In this document: positions 58,279 through 64,000 of the stretch, piece after piece
How the letters are laid out: each line of letters opens with the position of its first letter
Position numbering within the stretch: position 1 is the stretch's first letter
NCBI GenBank assembly: GCA_030068075.1
Contig: CM057842.1
Location: 42,246,659-42,310,658 of the forward strand
From: Paguma larvata
Lineage: Eukaryota > Chordata > Mammalia > Carnivora > Viverridae
Reading direction: 5' to 3'
Length of the DNA: 64,000 nucleotides
Translations under genes and position numbers: made by a program
Notes under the pieces: model-generated
What the model was told of the DNA's origin: nothing
Database searches by the model: none
The model's input: the letters and a program-made list of their open reading frames with translations, nothing else

Positions 58279-58488
58279 TTTAAAAAAATTAATGTTTATT
58301 TATTTTTGAGAGAGACACACACAGAGGGGGGGGGAGGGGCAGAGAGAGAGGGAGTCACATAATCTGAAACAGGCTCCAGTCTCTGAGCTGGTAGCACAGA
58401 GCCCAATGCAGGACTCGAACCCATGAACCATGAGATCATGATCTGAACTGAAGTCAGAAGCTTAACCAACTGAGCCACCCACGTGCCC
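58279..58488 (-). mobile_element. SINEC_Fc SINE, 18-bp duplication
   Basis: Tail, GA tract with a G-run, 'gctggtagcacagagcccaa' body and head ending 'gagccacccacgtgcccc'. Target repeats CACAATGCA(T/C)CAAAAATT at 58261-58278 and 58489-58506 differ at one base. Confidence 0.96.
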
Positions 58489-58506
58489 CACAATGCACCA
58501 AAAATT

Positions 58507-59869
58507 AGCTCCCAGCATGTCTGGTTCTGTCTTCCAACAAATATTAACACATGCTCATGTTGGTTATCTCCGCTCATCAGAAAATTTGATGAAATCAAAT
58601 ACTCTACATAGGAAACCCCTTTTGTGGTATTTCAGAGAGGCATCTCATGACAACCTGGTTAATTTTCTTAAATTTTACAAGTTATTGTTCCAGCCATATT
58701 TGCCATCCAAAGACATTAAAAATATTTTGTGTTGAGTTCCAAAAATTGTCCTAGGGAACAGACACTCTGTTTACTATTTTGGGTTTTGTTTTGTTTTGTT
58801 TTGTTTTCCCTTACTGGCAATTACCTGATCTCTCAGGAAACTTTTTCTTGGAGCACGGCTCCCTAACTAGCATGTCTGGGTCAGAACAATTACAGTGGTT
58901 AATTGTGAACGAAGAGCCTTTTGAGGCATCCGAATGGCTTTTGAGAGATAAGTATTTGCTAGGTGATGGGGTTCAGATCTGCTGAAACTGCAGCTTGCAT
59001 TGTTCCAGGCCGTTATTTTTGGTCCACCGAATAACAGCTGCTGCATATGGTAGTTGTTGAGTTTTCTGCTAAAGATCCACTTACTGGCACAAATAGTAAA
59101 TGTTTGCCTGTGCTATTTTGATACATCTCCTGTGAGGCTCTGTTACCACTTTTAAATATGGATCACATATGGTGAACTGAAATATCTTTTTGTATATAAA
59201 GCATATGTCCAAGGAGTAAACCAAAGAGACATAGTCTATGGCACTGTCATGTTCCATATGCCTTCTATATGAGCTAGAATTTAATGAAAAATAATATAAC
59301 CACAGCAGAAAAAATTAAGTGCCTAGTTGTAACACTAGTGAGTGGCAACAAGGAAGGTAGACATGTATAATGTACAGTGAATGGCATTGCTCAAAATTTA
59401 ATTAATATGAAGGCTATATAAAAGCATAAGACTAAAATAATGAGGATTAAATATATCTCTAAAATACTGCAGTAAATTCTTACATACTTGAATCCATCAC
59501 AACTAGAAAATTCGGAAACTTGATGGCCTTCCTCAATTGACAACTTAATGTTTATGAAACATAAAATAGTTAATGTATGGACAAGTCCACTGATGCTTTA
59601 GATATGGATTCTCTGTATTCACAGAACTTACAGCTTGGTAGGATCAATATCATTTGTAGAAAAAAATGTATGAATTTTGTAGAAAAACAACTATAATAAA
59701 GAAGAAAGGGAAATGTCTGCTATGAGACTGTCTGATAAAATACTCTCAGAGTTTACTGACCAAGAATCAGGAGCTTCCGGGCCCCGCTGAGCTCTGCCAA
59801 TAGTTATATGCCATTCTAGGCTAGTCATTGTGTTCCCTTTCTGAATAAAGCTTTCCCCTTTGTAATGTT
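58507..59869. other. Mostly unclassified; short (TTTTG)n at 58783-58807
   Basis: No confident transposon or exon. The TTTTG pentanucleotide run has about four to five units. Confidence 0.5.
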
Positions 59870-60089
59870 AGTGGGTCCTATGGGCTGAATTGTGTCCCCA
59901 CACCCAACCAAATTCATAAATTAGAGCTCTCACCCCCAATGTGATGATATTTGGAAGTGGGGCCTTTGAAAGTTAATTAAATACAGATAAGGGTGATACT
60001 CCCATTATGAGATTAGTGTCCTTATAAGAAGAGGAGGAGAGACCAGGACATGCTCTATCATTCATTCTCTCTCTGTCTGTCTCTGTCTG

Positions 60090-60123
<34 letters not shown>

Positions 60124-60560
60124 GGTTCCCATCTCTCTATCTTGCTCTCTCTCTTTGCTCTATGAAGACATGGTGAAGAGGTGCCTGGGTGGCTCAGCTG
60201 GTTAAGCATCCAACTTCAGCTCAGGTCATGATCTCACAGTTTGTTAGTTGGAGCCCCACACTGGGCTCTGCACTGATGGAGTAGAGCCTGCTTAGATACT
60301 CTGTCTCCCTCTCTCTGCCCCTCATCCTACCTCCCCTCTCACACTTCCTCTCTCTTAAAAATAAATAAACATTAAAAAAAAAGAAAAGACAGTGAGAAGG
60401 TAGTCATCTGCAAGAAAGAGGGCTCTCGCCTGGGAATTAAATTGGCCTGAACTTTGAGCTTAGACATCGTAGCCTCCAAAATTAAGAGAAATAAATTCCT
60501 GCTGTTGAAGCCTATGGTTTTCTGTTAGAGCAATACTAGTAGAGTAATATAGTACATAAA
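59870..60560 (+). mobile_element. MLT1-type (ERVL-MaLR) LTR, split by a SINE
   Basis: 'gggctgaattgtgtccccac', 'cccccaatgtgatgatattt', 'ggaagtggggcctttgaaag', 'gagattagtgtccttataag', 'gtgagaaggtagtcatctgc' and 'gagaaataaattcctgctgt' follow the MLT1 LTR consensus order. A TC/TG-rich tract at 60064-60125 is expanded within it and the SINE at 60178-60382 interrupts it. Ancient and non-coding. Confidence 0.82.
60178..60382 (+). mobile_element. SINEC_Fc-type SINE inside an MLT1 LTR
   Basis: Head 'aggtgcctgggtggctcagc', body, TC tract and tail. Imperfect repeats 'gaagacatggtgaagaggt' before and 'aaaagacagtgagaaggt' after are the candidate target duplication. Confidence 0.93.
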
Positions 60561-61327
60561 TTCAAGAAAGCTAAAAAGTTTTCCATTTGTGTACCATATT
60601 TTTCCAGTTGGTATATAACAGTTTTTTCCCCATGGCTCTGAAACATTAAAGATTCTAAAAATAAATCAAAATTAAAGTATGTTCTATTCTAGTTTTTGTT
60701 TTTACAGCATTTCATTTTTTAATTTGTCAACTACTTTAAAGTCGAAACCATCTATAGTTTATGTGATGACTCTGAGTAAAATAGAATATTTAATTAAACA
60801 GAACCTCTTATTCCCCAAGCATTAGGGGATTTGCTTGTTACTGAGTTACATAAAGCCTAGTGATATCTCACCACAACACTTTGAATTAAGAACATCTTAA
60901 TATTGTTCTCTCTAGTGTTCAAAATAATGAAGCAGTGACTAGGTGAGGTTGTATCTTCTTGGCTCACAAAATTTTCAAGCTGACGTAGAAATTTCGAATA
61001 GGTTGGTATGTTTTAATCAGTATATATTTGAAAGAAGTCTTATTTAAACAAAGCATCCTAAACATAAGAAAAAGTTCACATGTGAATATTTCATTATATG
61101 ATAGTCAAAATTCATCTTATAATGAATACCAAGGATAAGTTAAATACTATGAGAACTTGTCACCAAACTTTCACATTGTCTTGTCCTGCAATCTGTCAAA
61201 TGGTCTTAATTAAAAATTAAAGAGGTACCTCAAAATGCATATTCCTGGGCATCTATTTTTTGACAGCCAAATATTATTCCATTATATGGATATATCGAAA
61301 TTCATTTTCATAAGTCCTGTTCCTGGC
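60561..61327. other. No recognised feature
   Basis: AT-rich unclassified sequence. Confidence 0.5.
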
Positions 61328-61341
61328 CATTTGGATTTCTT

Positions 61342-61965
61342 CTTTTTTGCCTTTTTTAAAAAAATTTTTTAAATGTTTTATATATTTTTGAGAGAGAGAG
61401 AGACTGCAAGCTGGGGAGAGGCAGAGAGATAGGGAGACACAGAATCTGAAGCAGGCTCCAGACTCTGAGCTGTGAGCACGGAGCCAGATGGGGGGCTTGA
61501 ACCCAGAAATCATGAGATCATGGTCAGATGCTTAGCCAACTGAGCCACCCAGGCACCCCTCTTTTTTATTTTATTTTTTTTATTTATATTTAAGTTAGTT
61601 AATATACAGTGTGGTCTTGGCCTGAGAAGTAGAACCCAGTGATTCATCTCCTACATATCATACCCAGTAATCTTCCCAACAAGTGCCCTCCTTAATTCCC
61701 ATCACTCATTTAATCCAACCCCCCCACCCACATACCCTCCAGCAACCCTCAGTTTATATGGATGTGTTTAAAAGTCTCTTATGATTTATTTCCGTCTCTG
61801 TTTTCATCTTATTTTTCCTTCCGTTCCCATATGTTCATCTGCTGAGTTTCTCGAATTCCACACATGAGTGAAATCATATATCTAGTCGTTCTCAGACTTA
61901 CTTATTTCACTTAGCATAATACCCTCCATTTCCATCCACATTGTTGCAAATGGCAAGATTTCATT
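61342..61965 (-). mobile_element. Carnivore L1 3'UTR insertion, 14-bp duplication, containing a SINE
   Basis: After a T-rich tail (A tail on the minus strand) come 'aagttagttaatatacagtg', 'aacaagtgccctccttaatt', 'aaccctcagtttatatggat', 'aaagtctcttatgatttatt', 'ttatttcacttagcataata' and 'ccatttccatccacattgtt', the reverse complement of the carnivore L1 3' end. Target repeats CATTTGGATTTCTT at 61328-61341 and 61966-61979 are perfect and enclose both the L1 and the SINE at 61352-61558. Confidence 0.92.
61352..61558 (-). mobile_element. SINEC_Fc-type SINE inside an L1 poly(A) tail
   Basis: T-rich tail, GA tract, 'ctgagctgtgagcacggagc' body and complete head ending 'gagccacccaggcacccc'. It sits in the T-rich end of the L1. 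Confidence 0.94.
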
Positions 61966-61979
61966 CATTTGGATTTCTT

Positions 61980-62879
61980 TTCACTTTTTACTATAAAATA
62001 AAAAGCTATAATTAACTTTATTATATGCAAACATTTGCTTATTTATGTTAGCATATATTTTCCTTGAGTAAATTCCTATATTGAGATTTGCTGGATCAAA
62101 TCCACATGTAGTGATGTTGAAATTTATAAAAGCAACATTGGTCAGAAAACAAGCAATTTCATTTTTCAGTAACTGAACTCAACATAGCTCATGAGTTCTC
62201 ATTTTAATGGAGTAAGTTAAAATAATTACACATTAATTAAAAGTGTATTGGTCATCTGTTATTGAAAACTCAATTGCTTTTGGGAAAGTAGTCAGTTAAA
62301 TGTAAGATTTACCCCCTTCCCCTCCTCTCTCCCGCTCTGTCATGACAGCCTGAATCCAAAGTGTGGGGAAGGGGATATTGCATCAACCCAGCTTTGGTTC
62401 AATGCTCCTTTGATCCTTTTGCTTTTGTTGAGGTATCCTTTCATGCCTAGGCTTAGGATGCCAACTCCTGGCTTTTCTGCTTTCCCTCAGCAAAACCCAT
62501 GCCCTCTGCACTCCTGGTCTAAACTTCAGGACTATTTATTTCCAATGGCCTTCTCACCATTTCTATCCTGATCCTGCGTGTCTCAGAACTGTCACCTGCT
62601 TTCCTCACATCTGACTGAGACTTTGGGTCTCTGGTTAGTTTGGAAAGTGAATATTGCAATGATAAAAGATCTTCCTATTTTGTATTTATTTAAGAGCTGC
62701 TTTATTAATCAAATTATAGATGAATATATCATAGATGAATAATTTCAGGGTCAGCTTATGAAGGGATTGTCAATGAAGAAAACCATTTATATATATATAT
62801 AATTGATTTTGCTGCTTTTTACTTTTGTAAGTAATTAATCTACAACTTGTGTTATATGAACCTGTGAAATCTATTACTC
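61980..62879. other. No recognised feature
   Basis: Unclassified, with a short (TA)n run at about 62789-62801. Confidence 0.5.
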
Positions 62880-63760
62880 TCCTAAGTTTCTTATTCTTAA
62901 TTGTGGTCTTTCCTTTCCACTCAAAGAATTCTCTTTAACATTTATTGTAAGAGGTGTTTAGTGGTGATGAATTGCTTTAACTTTTTTGGGGGAAAGTCTT
63001 TACCTCTCCTTCTAGTCTCAATGATAGCCTTGCTGCATAGAGTATTCTTGGTTGCAGGACTTTCCTTCAAAGGATAGATTTCCTTTGAATCTATCATGCC
63101 GCTGTCTTAAGGCCTGCAAAATTTCTGCTGAAAAATCAGCTGTTAGTTTTCTTGGTTTCCCTTCTATGTAACTGTTTTCTCTTGCTGCTTTTATTTTTTT
63201 TTTAAGTTTATTTACTTATCTTTGAGAGAAAGAGAGAGAGAGTAGGAGAGGGACATAGAAAAAGAGGGAGACAGAGAATCCCAAGCAGTCACTGAACTAT
63301 CAGCAGAGTCCAGTGCAGGGCTTTCTCTCACAAAATGTGAGATCACAACCAGGAATCTGGTATTTAACCAACAGAGCCACCCAGGTGCCCCTGTCTTGCT
63401 GCTTTTAAAATTCTTTTTTACTACTTTTTGATATTTTAACTATTATGTGTCTTGGTGTGGATATCCCTGGGTTGATTTTGTTAGGAGTTCTCTGTGCCTC
63501 CTGGGTCTGGATTTCCATTTCCTTCCCTAGATTAGGGAAGTATTAAGCTATTTTTTCTTCAAATATTTTTCTGCCCCCTTTCCTCTCTCTTCTCCTTCTG
63601 GAATCCCTATAATGCAAGTGTTACTATGCTTAATGTGTTGCCAAAGTCCCTTCACCTATTCTCATTCCTTACTATTCTTTTTTTCTTTCTCCTGGTCAGT
63701 TTGTTTGCTTTCCATTATTATATCTTCCAGAACTATAGGGTTCTCAGATAAAGTTTAAAC
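62880..63760 (-). mobile_element. Ancient L1 ORF1 C-terminal remnant, split by a SINE
   Basis: Plus-strand text 'ttgtaagaggtgtttagtgg', 'gaaaaatcagctgttagttt', 'tgtgtcttggtgtggatatc', 'cctgggttgattttgttagg' and 'tccttctggaatccctataa' is the reverse complement of the L1M ORF1 C-terminal/RNA-binding region. Many frame breaks; not coding. The SINE at 63194-63393 interrupts it. Confidence 0.75.
63194..63393 (-). mobile_element. SINEC_Fc-type SINE, 14-bp duplication
   Basis: T-rich tail, GA tract, an 'aatcccaagcagtcactgaa' body and head ending 'gagccacccaggtgcccc'. Perfect target repeats TCTTGCTGCTTTTA at 63180-63193 and 63394-63407. Confidence 0.95.
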
Positions 63761-63886
63761 ACCGAGTTTAATTAGAATTTCAGACAAGTGACAAATTTTT
63801 TAGTATGATATCATAGTATAAATATGGGTTAAAGACTAGTTAAACATGTGAGAAAAACTTTATTCAAGACTATTTCAGTGGAGGGA

Positions 63887-64000
63887 CATCTGGCGGGGGG
63901 GGGGCTCAGTGTGTTAAGCATCCATCTTCGGCTCAGGTCATGATCTCACTGGTTGTGAGTTCAAGCACTGCATTAAGCTCTTTGCTGACAGCCTTTTAGT
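63887..64000 (+). mobile_element. SINEC_Fc-type SINE, cut by the window end
   Basis: Head with an expanded G run ('catctggc' then eleven G, then 'ctcagtgtgttaagcatc'), 'cggctcaggtcatgatctca' and the start of the body. It continues beyond 64000. Confidence 0.9.

Noticed and set aside
1..64000. A previously undescribed multigene system (defence, biosynthetic or similar)
   Set aside because: No coding genes, operon-like arrangement or exon series was found; the window is repeat-rich mammalian non-coding DNA.

Overview
The window is eukaryotic, AT-rich nuclear DNA, almost certainly from a cat-family carnivore. The main evidence is about 26 copies of one tRNA-derived SINE. Its head reads like the carnivore Can-SINE, and its body (a 'ctgtgctgacagctcagagc' block, a pyrimidine tract and a short A/AATAAA tail) matches the felid SINEC_Fc type rather than the dog or mustelid forms. 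Carnivore-type L1 3' ends are also present. No bacterial or phage signatures were seen.

I found no convincing protein-coding gene, exon or functional RNA gene. All open reading frames are short (at most 137 codons). Those I could assign fall in repeats: a recurring 60-residue peptide is simply the SINE read in one frame, and Ser/Pro/Phe-rich peptides come from GGAA or TC tracts. The window therefore looks intergenic or deeply intronic, and these cannot be told apart from sequence alone.

Layout. 1-23.2 kb: unique AT-rich sequence with SINEs, ancient MIR, MER5A/hAT-type and Tigger-like fragments, GGAA and TG microsatellites, and (13-17 kb) probable very old LINE remnants on the minus strand. 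23.3-27.9 kb: a block of old L1 sequence (5'UTR, start of ORF1, two 3' parts), split by a 1,292-bp class II-type solo LTR with a perfect 6-bp target duplication. 28-46 kb: L2, MIR, SINEs and a truncated young-type L1 3'UTR. 46.5-49.4 kb: a cluster holding a 72-bp L1 stub, a second 680-bp LTR of the same class II-type family (6-bp duplication), an AT microsatellite and a 407-bp gammaretrovirus-like solo LTR (4-bp duplication) with a duplicated U3 end and a palindrome touching its poly(A) signal. 50-64 kb: more SINEs, an MLT1 LTR split by a SINE, a compound L1+SINE insertion with a shared 14-bp duplication, an old L1 ORF1 remnant split by a SINE, and a SINE cut by the window edge.

There is no gene network to describe. 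What the window records is nested retrotransposition, much of it datable by target-site duplications. The features most likely to carry regulatory activity are the three solo LTRs. Repeat family names come from recognition of consensus sequences, not from a database run. Boundaries are exact only where a target duplication is stated.
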